From Spirogloea muscicola (Eukaryota; Streptophyta; Zygnematophyceae; Spirogloeales; Spirogloeaceae): a DNA stretch of 36,213 nt. Position numbers and translations under genes: made by a program. The notes under the pieces were generated by a model. It ran no database searches. It was not told the origin of the DNA and saw only the letters and a list, made by a program, of their open reading frames with translations. Numbering within the stretch: position 1 is the first letter of the stretch; each line of letters opens with the position of its first letter. This document shows positions 10,407 through 22,540 of the stretch, one piece after another. The stretch spans positions 378,386 to 414,598 of the forward strand of contig WELB01000070.1 in assembly GCA_009602725.1 (NCBI GenBank), given 5' to 3'.

Positions 10407-13090
10407 AAGGCAGAGGAGCGGTTGTGCTTGATGAGTCTGACGCGAGGAGCCAGCTATATCAATATTGTTGAAGTAAGAATCACACTCTTTGTTCTTCTAA
10501 CCTGACCTTGTAGATGGGTGGCCATGTCCTCCATTCTGACTTGGCCAGATGATGGCCAAGCCAATTCTAACACAATGTCCTGCTCAAGCGGCAGCTCGGC
10601 AGGATGGGTGCAGCCGGTGCGCTGGTGCTGCCTGGTCGTCGTTCAGCTCGTTTGAATTCTCTTCTCAATGCAGGCACTGCAGCAGGTACTAGTGCTGATA
10701 TACCTTCACAACTCAGCAGAGTTCCACTCTCAAGTCAAGCAGTGCAACATATCTGGTAGCCAATCATAAGTTGAGCAGCTACTGTACTTAGTGAGTGAAG
10801 CGCACTTGGAGGGCAGCAGTACCACTGATTTGTGGACTTCAGTAAGTCAAAGTAGCAGTTGTAGCCTCCTGCATTACTACTCTGTATAGAGGGCTGCCAG
10901 TTCTTGGCCGTTCTGAATCTTCATGCTTGCGAAGATAGATTCTACTTCTGCAGGCATTAGACTACCAGCCACGGGACCAGTCCCATTTGCAGAGAGCTCG
11001 GAATGTCCTGTTGCACAAGAGAAGCCTCACACAGCTTACAAAAAGGAGACTTCACAAGAGTGGGTCACATGCAGAGTCCTTTTGACTGTTGCCTTCAGGA
11101 CATGAAGAAGAATCTCAGAGCAGCTGCATGTTCCACACAAGAACACATTGTCACGGTCTCGGTGATAGATTTAGTGACCAACACACTGTGCATTGATGAG
11201 ACTTAGCGACTTCAACATTTTAACAGGAGCTGGCCAGAAGATAGCAATGGTATTGAGGTACCACTAAAACGTGGAAGGAGCAAGGGGGAGAAGACTTTAC
11301 CGACCAGGGACCTTGAGGTAGCCATATTCTGCATTTGCTGGTGAGGGTAGCAGATATTGCTTCGTCCTCGTTGTTACTCAGCAGCGTAGCTAATAGTCAG
11401 TCATCTGAGCAGCCTGAGATCTGATCAATGCCATGGATAGAGAATGAGTTGCGGACATAAAATGTAGGTGGAAGGCATAACAAGGTGGCTCTGACATCCT
11501 CTCTGACTCCTTCAAATGGGAATGCAGGAGAAACTCTGGCTCCTTGGTCATCCCCGAGTGGCTGGTGTTGATGAGGCCGGGAGAGGCCCACTTGCTGGAC
11601 CTGTAGTAGCAGCTGCCTGCATCATTCCCAGCAGTGTCACCATAGCAGGTGGGAAGTCATTGCCTCGTCTAGACGTGACATTTTCCATTCAGGAGTCCAT
11701 TGTGCAACCATACAACGTATCACCATGACAGGGATCTTATAGCAGTACCCTCACTACGCCTACCTATCATCCACAAGTTGCTCGCTCCAGAAGCAGCTTT
11801 CAGGCCTTCCTTGGAGTTAGGCAGATACAGTCAAATCATCTGTTGACTGGGTCAACAGATACCTTCCAAGTGCAGCCCATCTGCCTCAGCTAGTGCACAT
11901 CTGCTCTTTTGCAGGTATAGATGACAGCAAAAATCTCTCAGAAGAACGTCGAGAGGAGTTGTACGAACTTATCACGGGCACCCCAGGTGTCCAATATGCA
12001 GTAAGCGCGCTCTCTTGCTGATCTATAGCATCTACTTTCGTAAGTAGCTGTTTGCAACGCTGGCTGTCCTAGTTTCTAAATGCATGTTCAAGAGCTTGGA
12101 TGAAGCTTGTCTGCACCTTCGGCAGTTGCGGTGCACATCATATTTCCAGTGTTCACTGTACTTGGTCCGCACATGTCTCACTAGGACGCCCACCTTGCTA
12201 TGAAACCCGTATTCCAACTGCCAGATTCAAGCCGTGGACGTTCCTACAATTGACAAGATCAACATCCTTCAGGTGCATTGAGAGGCAGAAGGTTTTGTTG
12301 CCTCAGAAGGCGTGCTGCATCCTGCCAATTTTGCTAGCAGCAAACAGGATATGCTTGCTCCTCAGGGCCTGACATATCCATGCATTCTTGCAGGCTGCCA
12401 TGCGTGCGATGGCCATGGCAGTCAAGGAACTAGATCAAAACAATGAAGGCAAGACCTGTTATGTCCTAGTGGATGGCAATAGACTACCTAATGAAATTCC
12501 TTCATCCAGGGCTGAACCTGTCATCAAGGTGCCAACTTGACTCAAAAGCCTGTAGATCATAAAAAATCGTATCACGTTTGCCTAAGGCAACGTGCTTATT
12601 CAGCATTGCGCAAATCGTCTGACCTTCATGACTTGGTCCTGCCACACGCCAGCAGTGTCGAGCATTTGAATCACCTGAGTTGCTGACGGGAGCCCTTTCT
12701 ACCTTTGCCCAGGGCGATGGCACCTGCCAAGTCATTGCAGCTGCTTCCATCTTAGCCAAAGTCACACGTGACCGCATCATGTGCCAATATGACAGGTATC
12801 CTGTATGAAAGTTAGCGTGCTCTTGGTCCCTGCATGCATGTCAAGCGCCGAATATGCATGATCTGGAATCACGACTTGCTCTTACTTGAGCACTGTGCAG
12901 CAAGTGGCCTGAGTATGGCTTCAAGAACCACAAGGGCTACGCGACAGCGGTCCACATTGCGGCACTCCAGCAACATGGGCCCTGTGACATACATAGGAGA
13001 AGCTTTGCGCCTCTGAAGGACTGGATCAAGCCAGGTGGAGGCATCAAGAGATTCTTTGCTGCCCAAGAAAGGGGAGCAGGTCAACAATAG
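10407..13090 (+). CDS. rnhB: Ribonuclease HII, bacterial type, probably organelle-targeted (5' incomplete)
   Basis: Cleaves RNA in RNA/DNA hybrids, including single ribonucleotides in DNA. Exons: 10407-10472, 11528-11648, 11915-12000, 12225-12272, 12394-12528, 12713-12795, 12901-13090; all are GT-AG and in frame, giving 242 residues without the N-terminal exon(s). Motifs: [20 protein letters not shown] (first two acidic catalytic residues in DEAGRG), [39 protein letters not shown] (third Asp), and [15 protein letters not shown] (fourth Asp). The C-terminus has [12 protein letters not shown] and HRRSFAPLK, typical of bacterial HII. It lacks the GPVLGPMVY signature of the eukaryotic nuclear RNase H2A subunit, so a cyanobacterial or other bacterial origin and a plastid/mitochondrial role are inferred. 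The first listed exon ([11 protein letters not shown]) is less certain than the rest. Confidence 0.94.
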
Positions 13091-14000
13091 CAAGCTGAGT
13101 TGAAGAGTGCCGAATGTTGCCATTCATTATATGGTAGATGTGATAATTTGGTGAATCAGCTAGTTGGGCTGGGGAATCATTCTGTCAAACAGCAGTATGG
13201 TGAACCAACAAACGGAGTGGGTAAGCATCTGTCTTAGCCTACTGGGCCGTTGGTGTACTCCTTATGAGAAGTGTTGGCCTGGCGCATTGGGTTAATTCGC
13301 CTCTGAGGCGATCGCGCTGCTCCACGTCGACCTAGCCATGGACTGCCACCACCCACCTCGGATGCGGGCTGAGCCTGTGCTAGCTGACCTGTACATGCCG
13401 CCACGTACGGAGTCAACTTTGTGCCACCGAGAGGAAGGCGGTCTGCTGGTTTCGAGAGGGAGAGCAGTGTGCCCAAGCTGAAGACACAGTGGAGAAGAGT
13501 GGCTACTCAATGCAGCCAAGAGTTGCGTCACTGGCCAGATCTAAGCTCCAGTAACAATCACGTCATGCAGCCTGACTTTGAGATGCAAGCCAGCACAAAG
13601 CCTCATGAGGGCGGTGCTCTGAGGTTGTTCTACGTTTTATAGACTCTCAGTTATGCACTTATGATACATCTCTTGTTTTGTCCTCTTTTGGGCTGGCTGC
13701 TCAGCCATTGCCCATGTGGTGGAGCTCACTTCTTCCTGTGCAGAGGCATCCTGCCTGCAAAGCTGAGATTGACAGACTTGGGCGTTAGGAGGAGCTTCTG
13801 CAATCAGCCTTCCACTCATAGAACCTTGCCCGGGGTTTTTGGGACATTTCAAAGCGTTTCTGTTCCTCTTGGGCTTCACGACTATCGCCGCTTTCTGGGG
13901 AAGGCTTTGATTGGAAGTGGACTCGTAGACAAGCGGTGGCATTGTCAGCTATCGATCCCGTCCCGACAGCGAGCGGCTTGCAGCAGAGGCATCGAAGGTC
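13091..14000. other. Intergenic, with repeat fragment near 13684
   Basis: DNA after the RNase HII stop. Open frames here show no recognisable domain. At 13684-13705 it carries CTTTTGGGCTGGCTGCTCAGCC, which matches the GGGCTGGCT...AGCC core of the dispersed repeat family. Confidence 0.5.
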
Positions 14001-14508
14001 ACTCACTGGTCACCACTGAGCAACTCAGGCGGCGTGGACTGGCACGGTGCCCTCAGGATCCGCCAGGCTGGGGAAAAGCGAATGCCTTGGCGGGGAGGGT
14101 AATAAACGGCACCGCTTGTGTGTGGACCTCTGCCACGCGGCGTCTCGAGACTAGCTGCGACTCTCTCGCGAGATTTCACGGCGGGAGATCGGCGACCGGC
14201 CACGTGGCGGAGACAGCCCAGCCATCGCCGGCCTCGGGCGTCACTCCCCCCTCCTGCCGGGCAGGGCCGGGGGTAGGGAGGAGGGGGGGGAGGAGGCCGC
14301 TCGCGGCAAAAGCGGCGCGCTTTCCCCCGCCCCTCCCTCCGCACCCCCCCCCCCCTCCTCCTCATCACGCCCAGCCGCCATAGCCGCTCGGGGGGCCGGG
14401 CCCCCAACCCCCNNNNNNNNNNNNNNNNNNNNNNNNNNNNNNNNNNNNNNNNNNNNNNNNNNNNNNNNNNNNNNNNNNNNNNNNNNNNNNNNNNNNNNNN
14501 NNNNNNNN

Positions 14509-14547
<39 letters not shown>

Positions 14548-14897
14548 AGCGCCCGCGGGCCCGGCACTGCTGCCGCCGCCGCCGCGCCTGCCGCGCCAAG
14601 GCCCGACGAGCCGCCGCGAGGGTGCCGGGCCCGCTCCTCGTCGGAGGACTTCGCCGGGCGCCCCTGGGGTTGATCATGGTGGCCTCTTGGCCAGGCCGGC
14701 GGCCGGCCGGGTCGCTGTGAGCGACCGGCGACGACGGAGAGCGACGTCACCGCCTGCAGGCACATGGCTGGGCGGCACCGGTAGCTGCCATCTGTGGAGC
14801 CCTTTGTGCGAGCCGCTGATAGGGCCAGGCCTCGGCAGGTCGAGAGCCAATTGTCCACTTTTGCCAGGCCGCTGGAGCCCAATCCTGCGGCAAAGGA
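14001..14897 (+). promoter_or_regulatory. GC-rich upstream region of the STOP1-like gene, with assembly gap
   Basis: CpG-dense sequence with long C and G runs (14280-14365), a 96-base N gap (14413-14508) and a 38-base poly-A run directly after the gap (14509-14546). The homopolymers next to the gap suggest an assembly breakpoint. The region precedes the zinc-finger gene ATG at 14898 and presumably holds its promoter and 5' UTR. No conserved coding is visible. Confidence 0.6.
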
Positions 14898-17800
14898 ATG
14901 AATAACTACGGAAGCGGCGGGTTCAGCCGATTTGGATCCGAGCAGTTGAATGAGGTGTGCTCCCAACCTTCCCTCTATGAATGCCTCGTTGTCTCAAGGG
15001 TCAAGGCCCTGCGTTGACCATGAGTTGACTTTCTGGCGTGTCCACTTGAGTGCGTTACTCTGAGCAAGATCGTCCTCTTTACCAAGACTTAAGGACGGTG
15101 GAGTAGGATGAGGGTAGGAAGGGTGAGTTTTCAGAAGCAGGAAGGATGGTACGGGAGGATTGCTTGTATTGAGCAGACGTGTAAGTTGCCTGCCTCAGGC
15201 AGTTGTGGTGGATGCTCTGTTGTCATGTGGAGGCAGGCATTGCTTGGACCGTGGCAGAAGCGTTATGATGTGAGGGGTCGTTCATGCCTCTGAATATCCA
15301 GGCCACCACTGTCCTGATATTGTCCCTCTTCCACAAAGCAGATGTCGCAGCAAATGCACATGCTGGCACCTGCCAACAACAGCCTAGCACCAACATCCAA
15401 TCCCCAATATGATGGCATGAGATTCGACAATCTGGGCATGGCTCAGCTGGGCAACACTCAGTTAGGCGCCAGCCAGCCCCAGTCTTTGATGAGTGCACTC
15501 AATCTACTGCAGCAGGTCTGCCCTTTTACTTGTTTGCCACATAACTGGTCGATTTCTGTCAGTTGCTGTGGCTTGCACTGCTTGGAGGGATGGGGGTCGT
15601 TGTGAGTGGTCGTATTTTGTTGCTCAGAATGAATGAATTGCATTGTAGGATGGCATGCAGATGTTGTGATTCGCATTTGTATGTCCCTTGCATGACCAGT
15701 CTCTCGGCGAGAATGTGGTAGCTGTGTGTTCTTCCTTGCCTATACTAGCTTGCTTCAGTGTAGTACCTGATGTGAAGCAGGAATTGTCCTGTTGCTAGGT
15801 GTAGCTTATTAGAGTGATCGAGTCTTGCACTAGTGGTCTGAGGCATCTTCATACTTGTTGCTTTACCTGACATATTCTCATGGTCTGGGTTGGTCTTGTG
15901 TAGAATATTGGGGCCTTGCAAGGTCTTGTGCCGCTCATTGCTCAAAACTCAGCTCAGCCCAACTCCTTGGTACAAGCTCAGCAGCTGCAACAGCAGCAGG
16001 CAGTCACTGCAACGGGCGTGGCAACAGTCATCTCTCAGCTAGCAGTTGCTGCTGCAGGCATCCTTCCTCAGATGAGTCAGTTGCAGGCACTTGGGAGCCA
16101 GACAATCGGGAGCCAGGATCAGGCTATACAGTTTGCTGGCCTTCCAGCCCACAGCACGAGCAATGGCAGTGCCCACACTTTGAATTTCTTCGTGTCACCT
16201 TCTCAAGGGCAGGGTAATCAGCACCATGCTGTAGTGGTGGAGGCACATGATCAGCAGGAACTTTTCCCTGTGACAACTGCTTCATATGACAATTCGCAGA
16301 AGGATACAGTGTCTGCTCAGACGACTGCGGATGATGATGACAACTACGAAGAGACACTCCCTGGTCAGTTGCGAATGGTGTGGTCGATTACAATACCACT
16401 TTGCTCAAGTTTGAGCCTTGCACTCTGCATTACATCCATGCTGTGTTAGCATGCAAATTGCTTGGTTTTAGAATTTGGCAGTTTGCGTATTTTAGATTAC
16501 TCTTCACCAGTTGTGAGGCGTTCAACTTTGGGAGGAAGCTATGGGCACCTTTGAATGGATTGTTCTCAATAGCCTCGCTTGTCTTCATGCAGAGGGGTCT
16601 TATGATGTCGTTGAGATGGACCCTGTGGAGATTCTTGCCGAGCATACGCACTTCTGTGCCATCTGTGGCAAGGGTATGACAGAATTTGCTAGTTAATGAT
16701 GCTGATTCTTATTAACTATCCTGCTATAGGCCACCTTCTGCTGTTCCCAGTCTGCAATTCTGGAACTTGGTCTGACATATTCAGGTATTTGTTCTGACAG
16801 GCTTCAAGCGAGATGCTAATCTTCGGATGCACATGAGGGGTCATGGTGACGAGTATAAAACACCCGCTGCTCTATCCAGGCCTGAGAGGCCTGGTCTTGG
16901 TTCTGTACCCATCCGCCCCAAGAGGTGACAGCTGCAGTTGAATGTGCCAAGATATAAATGTCCCACTTCAAGCCTAGGATTTTTGTGTGGAGCTGCATCG
17001 TGCCGTAGTCTTTGCTGTACATGGCAGTGCAGATGCTACAAGACAAGTAACACATAAACAAGACAATGTCTGGCTTGACTGGATTTGGACGGGTGCATGC
17101 TGTTGCTGTAACCTTCAATGAGCTGTCGGTCTGACGATAAGGATGATAGGAGATTTCTTCAGCCCATTCACAATGTGTGATCAAGCTGCTCTGCTTCCTG
17201 GGTATTGGACAGATTCAGCTGCCCCTACATGGGTTGCAAGCGCAACAGGAAGCACCGTAAGTTCCAACCATTGAAAACCATGCTGTGTGTTAAGAACCAC
17301 TACCGGCGGAGCCACTGTCCTAAGATGCTCACCTGTTCTAAGTGCGGCTCCAAGAAGTTCTCGGTGGTAGCCGATCTTAAGACGCATGAGAAGCACTGTG
17401 GAAAGGACAAGTGGCTGTGCTCCTGCGGGACAACCTTTTCGCGCAAGGACAAGCTTCTTGGCCATCTTTCTCTCTTCTCTGGCCACACACCTGCCATGCC
17501 ATTGCATGTTATGGAGGAGGGGATCAACAACTCAGGAACCCCCCTGGTAAGCACATTCTGATGTGTTGGATTGCACTGCTGTGGTGGTTTTCTGTCGTAC
17601 CACGTTGATTGCAGAGCAGCCCCCATGGAAATTACATACAGCTAAAATTGGTGAGATGCATGCAAGGTAGGTGACAGCACACAGAAAAGATTGCGGAAGG
17701 TCACCTGAACTTGACAACAGCAGAGCACCTTGCACTCATGGTTTGGCTTGACTTTGACCTTGACCTTCACTTCCTGCAGACCCCAAGGAGCTCGCTTCCA

Positions 17801-17950
17801 GAGGTGAAGCAGGTGAACGCTGGTGATGCCAATCAGGACCAGCTGTTGGATGTGTCCTCAAGACCAAGTGCCCTTCCCATATTGCAGAGCTTGTTCACAA
17901 CAAATTTCTTGGAGCATGAGACTGGAGGAAGTAGCCGGGCTCTCAGATAG
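14898..17950 (+). CDS. STOP1: STOP1-like C2H2 zinc-finger transcription factor, complete, 7 exons
   Basis: Exons: 14898-14954, 15342-15515, 15904-16363, 16593-16673, 16801-16924, 17213-17546, 17780-17950; GT-AG and in frame, giving 466 residues. In land plants STOP1 controls genes for acid and aluminium tolerance; a role here is inferred from family only. The N-terminal half is Asn/Gln-rich (Q run near residue 100) with low complexity, like an activation region, followed by an acidic Asp stretch. Four zinc fingers follow: C252-C255-H268-H272 ([19 protein letters not shown]); C302-C307 with H328/H333 ([17 protein letters not shown]); C340-C343 with H357 (DLKTHEKHC); C368-C370 with H383 ([20 protein letters not shown]). 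The order and signature motifs are those of STOP1 rather than generic C2H2 proteins. The ATG at 14898 gives [13 protein letters not shown] and is the first in frame after the GC-rich leader. Confidence 0.93.
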
Positions 17951-19732
17951 CAGGCCGTATTGGGGTTTAAAGCAGCAGAGTACTGGTGATACAATGTCTT
18001 GTCTCATGATACTAGGGTGTTAATCTCTTAGGCACTGCATTCATCCGTTGGGACACTGTTCCCGCAGTAGGTTTGTACTTAGTCAGGAGCATGCTTTTCT
18101 GTGACGGCCATCAAGACCAAGCTGCTAATATATGCTCAAGGTGTATGTCAGGAGCCGTATCACATGGGATGCTGTTGGCAAAGACTAACATTGAACCAAG
18201 CAGCTTGTCCTCTCACCACTTCTCAGTTGTCGCATGGTGCTTATCTTCTTGCATGATGTCTCAGGCTGCAGTGGAGCTGCTTCATGGCAGATAGTTGAGT
18301 CATACAGGCACATTAGCTTGCTGGTGCTAGTGGAACTTAAGGTTGAGTTCTGTAGGAACAGGTACAGGCGTTGAGCTTGCTCTTACTTTCTCCTTGAGCT
18401 CTGCTTTTGTAATTTGCTTCTTGAAGATATATACAAGTGCAATCTGCTCCGTTCTGGCGTATTAAGTGGCCGTTACATTCGTCCCCATGCTGCAACCCTT
18501 TGTCCCAGCCTTCAGTGCCATTACTAGCGCTACGGTTGCAGGGATATGTTGGTACTGGGACAGCGTCAGTGTGGGTCATGGAGATGTTCATCGCAGGACT
18601 TTGTGATAAGTTTCTGGTGGCTGACTGCATCTGTATTGCTGGACTATGTGTAGAACTATGACTTAGCCTTGCAGGCCGGTGTCAATCTGGTTTCGTGTTG
18701 CTATGCGCAGTGACACTGGGCACTGGCTAAGGCTTCATGGTGTCAGTGGGCAGAGACTACAGACCTGAGGCTGTAGTTCAAATGATGTCCTTTTTCCGTC
18801 GAAAGTGGTCCAAGCCAGACAGGCCTTAGGCTGCACACTTGTGGAGTCTGGAGTATGGCTAGCAAAAGTAGGCGTTGGCAAAGGCATACTGCGGTGTTGA
18901 AGCAAGGATGAAGCAAGAGTGAAGCAAGAGGCTGGAGAAGCTGGGCAAACTTGCAGGAAGCTGAGGATGCAGCACCTTATCCTGGAGGAAGTTGCTCTGG
19001 CCAACTCGATGGACTTCAGTCAGCACACAAATATGGTACGAGGCCAAAGCCCCTCTTGGCAGTGGCAAGTCCAGAGCTGGGTAAATGTGTGGCAATGACA
19101 AAAACCGCAACTTTTCAGCCCGCTCTGACAGGCTAGGGAGGCGCTTCTCTAAAGACGAGATTTACCAACAAGGTGCTCAATGGCGCCTGCTGGAGGCTTG
19201 TGTGAGAAGGCATCCACCGAGTAATGAAGACGTGCAACTATCTGCTACTTGAGTAGCATACATTTATGCAATTTGCATTGCTGAGCGGTTAGCACTTCGC
19301 AGCCCCTTTGGACCTTGTTCAAGACCTTAGATGAGCTGCCTTTCACAGCAACCGCCTCCTGTAGCTTGTTACATTAATCTTATGCTTAGTGGACTTAACA
19401 GCCCGCTTGAGAATAACGAAGGTCCACAGAGTGTGTGACTTGGAGGGGAGGTCAACCCGAGCCACAGCACTGTTCAGGCATAAGTATTGCAAAGACTGAC
19501 ATAGCGAAGCCCTTGGCAAGAGGGGGCTAAGCTAACAGAGCAGCGAAAGCACAAGAAAAAGGGGTTGACAAAAGAGATGCAGACGAAGCTCTGTCTTCCA
19601 GAAGGGGCAAAGGTTGTGAGAGGCCAGTCTCAAAACCTATGCACACTGCCATGGAGTTGCTTCTCTTGAAATGAATTATAATCACTGGAACTGTTGTTGC
19701 TCTTCCAAGAATAATAGCTTTTCCACATTCAG
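17951..19732. other. Long gene-free stretch after the STOP1-like gene
   Basis: About 1.8 kb with only short, unconvincing frames on both strands. It probably includes a 3' UTR. I see no tRNA, transposase or recognisable domain. A purine-rich stretch at 19500-19565 has mixed resemblance to the dispersed repeat family. Confidence 0.5.
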
Positions 19733-19935
19733 GCAGGGGCTGTGAATAGCCAGCCCAGAAAGAATGGACAAGGTCCAGAGGGCCGAAAGGCGCCTTAAAC
19801 ACACAGCTATGCAAGAGACTACAGCGGATGAGAGCTGTAACCCCGAGTTAGCAGCAGCAAGTCGGAGTAAGTTGCAGCTGGAAACGAGGCACTCCGACGG
19901 GAGGACCAAGAGAAGGTGCTCGCCCATTGAGAAGA
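19733..19935 (+). repeat. Diverged fragments of the dispersed repeat family
   Basis: 19735-19768 (GGGGCTGTGAATAGCCAGCCC then AGAAAGAATGG) matches the left arm of the 9106 copy with a few differences. 19911-19931 (AGAAGGTGCTCGCCCATTGA) matches its outer segment. The order of the two parts is swapped relative to the copy at 9106, suggesting rearranged or separate insertions. Confidence 0.65.
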
Positions 19936-20090
19936 GGAACCCAAGAGGACCAAACAACAAGGTGAACAATGGCGGCTGACCGTGGCAAGCTGGCAATGCG
20001 TCCACCGTTTCCACGAAGCCTCCTGTTTGAAGGCAGGCCGCCTCCGCCGCCGCCGCCGTCAGCGTGCACGGCGACAGAAGGCCCGCCGCC

Positions 20091-21628
20091 ATGTCCTACC
20101 TCGCGCAGCTCGGCTCACTCTTCGGTAGTGGCGACACGCTGCCGTGGACGGACGAGGGCACGATTGCGGTGCGCACAACAAAGGCGCCGATGCCTTGTGC
20201 AGAGTCCTCCGGCAGCAAGAGGGCTCTGCCGTTAGCTTGCGCAGTTGTGTAGTGGGGATGGAGAGCCTGGTGGAGCCGGCGAGGGCAGCAGGAAGGCAGC
20301 CTCCCCAGGCACAGCAACTGCGCAGGCTTTGCTCGGTGGAAGCTCAGCGGCAGGAAGGTCCTGCGCAAGCAAGCGCTGCACTCTTTGTCAGCAATTAACG
20401 TTAGTGCAGCGTTTACTACATGAGGTCCGCGTTGGGAGCTGAGGGCAAAAGGCCACTGGGGCTCATCTGTCTCCGCCTGCACTTTGCAGCACTGTGAGCG
20501 GGACGCGTTGGGTGGTGACAGCGATGCGCCCACAAGGCCAGAGACGCGCACGGAGTCTATCATGCGCCTCGCCTGGGCGCTCGTCCACTCCCGGCGGCCC
20601 GCCGACGTCCACCGCGGCGTGGCCATGCTCGAAGGTGCTCCCAACCAGGCCTTGCCCGTATTCTTCTTGTTGTTTCGGGATTGTAGCTCTTGCCTGGTTT
20701 TGGATAAGCGTCAAATATATATTTCTCTCCGTCGCACCTCCTGCTGTCCCTTTTGGGGTTTCTCTATCTGCTTCAGTGCACTCGCACATGCAGCTGTGAC
20801 TGCTGACAGAGATGCCCAGGCTCTCCGCGCTCTTCGCTTCAAGCCTTTCATGTTGACACTTGCATGCGTGCTCACTAGCACAGAGAAGCTGAGGGATAAG
20901 CTCTCCCGCGAGCAGCAAAGGGAGGTGCTTTACCTCCTTGCTGTGGGTTACTTCCGCTCAAGCGATTATACCCGCTCCCGACGCTTTGTGGACAAAGCGT
21001 TGCAGGTACCACGTCTCCTACAGAGCTTGCGTAGCTGCCACAACAAGCTTGTGCAACTTGGACCAGGACAGAGTATACTTTCACTCAGTTGTGCTAGGCT
21101 CCTCGAAGCCCTGAAATCATATTAGTTATGATGATTAAGGTTCAGACTTTGGCAGTGGCTTTGCTTCTTGACAAACTCATGTCTGTCCGGTGCATGATAG
21201 TGTCCTTGTGGAGTATGGTGTAGTCTTGCAAATTTTATTATTCTTAGCACTCAAGATAGCAGCTATGGCCACACCCTACTGTTCCTTCACTAAGATTGCG
21301 GTGTTGCTGGATTGCAGGTGCAACCTAATTTCCGACAAGCTGAGTCATTGAAGAAGATGGTGGAAGACAAGATTGCAGCAGGTAAAAGCATGTCCAAGTA
21401 TACCACACGAACCTGTCAATTACTCCTGTGAGAGAACTAGGCTACTTGCAGTTGCTGTGGGCTACGTCACTCAGCAACGACTTTCAGCACAGGAAGCTCT
21501 TACCATTCCCACTGACAATTTGACTTGTTGGAGATGCAGATGGCATGATTGGGATTGGGCTGGCGGCCACAGCAGTAGCTCTGGTTGGAGCAGGAGTAGC
21601 TGCTCTTGCCACCTCTCGTAGGAGGTGA
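20091..21628 (+). CDS. FIS1: Mitochondrial/peroxisomal fission 1 protein (FIS1), complete, 5 exons
   Basis: Tail-anchored outer-membrane adaptor of mitochondria and peroxisomes that helps recruit dynamin-type fission machinery. Exons: 20091-20168, 20490-20634, 20884-21005, 21318-21381, 21534-21628; all joins are GT-AG and in frame, giving 167 residues. The body has the TPR-like FIS1 fold: IMRLAWALVHSRRPADVHRG, then EVLYLLAVGYFRSSDYTRSR, then VQPNFRQAESLKKMVEDKI. The C-terminus is the tail anchor: after DADGMIGIGLAAT a Gly/Ala/Val-rich helix (about residues 141-162) ends in the basic tail SRRR, as expected for mitochondrial or peroxisomal targeting. The ATG lies directly after a GCCGCC run, in good initiation context. 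The N-terminal exon (MSYLAQLGSLFGSGD) is lineage-variable. Confidence 0.96.
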
Positions 21629-22441
21629 TGGGCCTCAGTCTTGCGTGCTTGTAGAAGGGCTTCCTTCATTGCGCTTCTCCATTTTGTGTATGAACCTGTA
21701 CAGAAAAGAGGCCAACAAAACGTTGGTTGCTGGGTGTAACTCGTCCAACGCCCTTATATCCGTTGTGAAGCATGGATAGTTGGAGAGCTGATTCCTACGT
21801 GTCTGCGCCGCGTCAAGATTTTGAGCAATATAGAGTGGGCCACGTGCGGTGCCCGGCAATCAAGGCCACGAAGTGAGCAAGTTGGAATCCGAAGCTTGGG
21901 TTGGAGATGAGATGATTGCATGGCCAATTGATGGCCATCATTGCACATGCTGTGTTGCAGGGTGCTATTCGTGCTTAAGCACGCTTGCACGTCTCAATAT
22001 CATAACTGAAGGTTGCTTGCTATTGACGAACTTCAGTGCTTGCAGGCCAATACATGCGTGCTTGACTGCTCAGATGCTCTCGCTTGGCACGGGTTGTCAA
22101 ACATCAATCTGTCATGGTGGCAGATAACAGTGTGCAGCCATGGTCTCTAAGCAGCACAACAAGCTCTGCATGCAATTGCGTGCCTCCACGTTTAGCACCG
22201 GAACGTGGACTGAAGCCTCCTGGACTGAAGCGCAAAACAAAGGCAAAGCTTCACATTAGGCAAACGGGCAAATCCGGCAGCTCGCTCTATCTGAGGCTTG
22301 CAAAAGCTGGATGCTTGAGAAATTACCTCTGGCTCTGGCCAGGGGACCCACTTTCCAGGAGCCTAGCTTCTCTGACCTGCGGCTGCTTAGCAGGGATTAC
22401 TGAGTGATTCGTAGCTGCTTTATTTCTTATTGTGCTTGTTA
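21629..22441. other. Intergenic after FIS1
   Basis: Probably 3' UTR and spacer. Short frames on both strands lack recognisable domains. No repeat or RNA gene is evident before the dispersed repeat at 22442. Confidence 0.5.
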
Positions 22442-22540
22442 TTCTTAGCGCTTCCCCTGGCCCCCTTCTCGTACTTTTCCCAAACCTTTTTGGGCTGGCT
22501 TTTCCAGCCCCTACCCTCAATAGGCGAGCCCTTTCTTCTT
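22442..22540 (-). repeat. Dispersed repeat copy 2
   Basis: Starts TTCTTAGCGCTTCCCC and ends with GGGCTGGCTTTTCCAGCCCC followed by CTACCCTCAATAGGCGAGC. It is the reverse complement of 9115-9204 with only a few differences over about 90 bases. Only one arm of the foldback seen at 9106-9330 is present here. It lies between FIS1 and RPC6. Confidence 0.9.

Noticed and set aside
13003-14383. 240-codon + strand open frame (13661-14383) upstream of the STOP1-like gene
   Set aside because: It crosses repeat-derived DNA and ends in GC-rich Pro/Arg low-complexity sequence. No domain, and the opposite strand is similarly open because of GC content.
20096-20644. 182-codon minus-strand open frame over the FIS1 5' region
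   Set aside because: Antisense to FIS1 exons 1-2 and intron 1. No domain.
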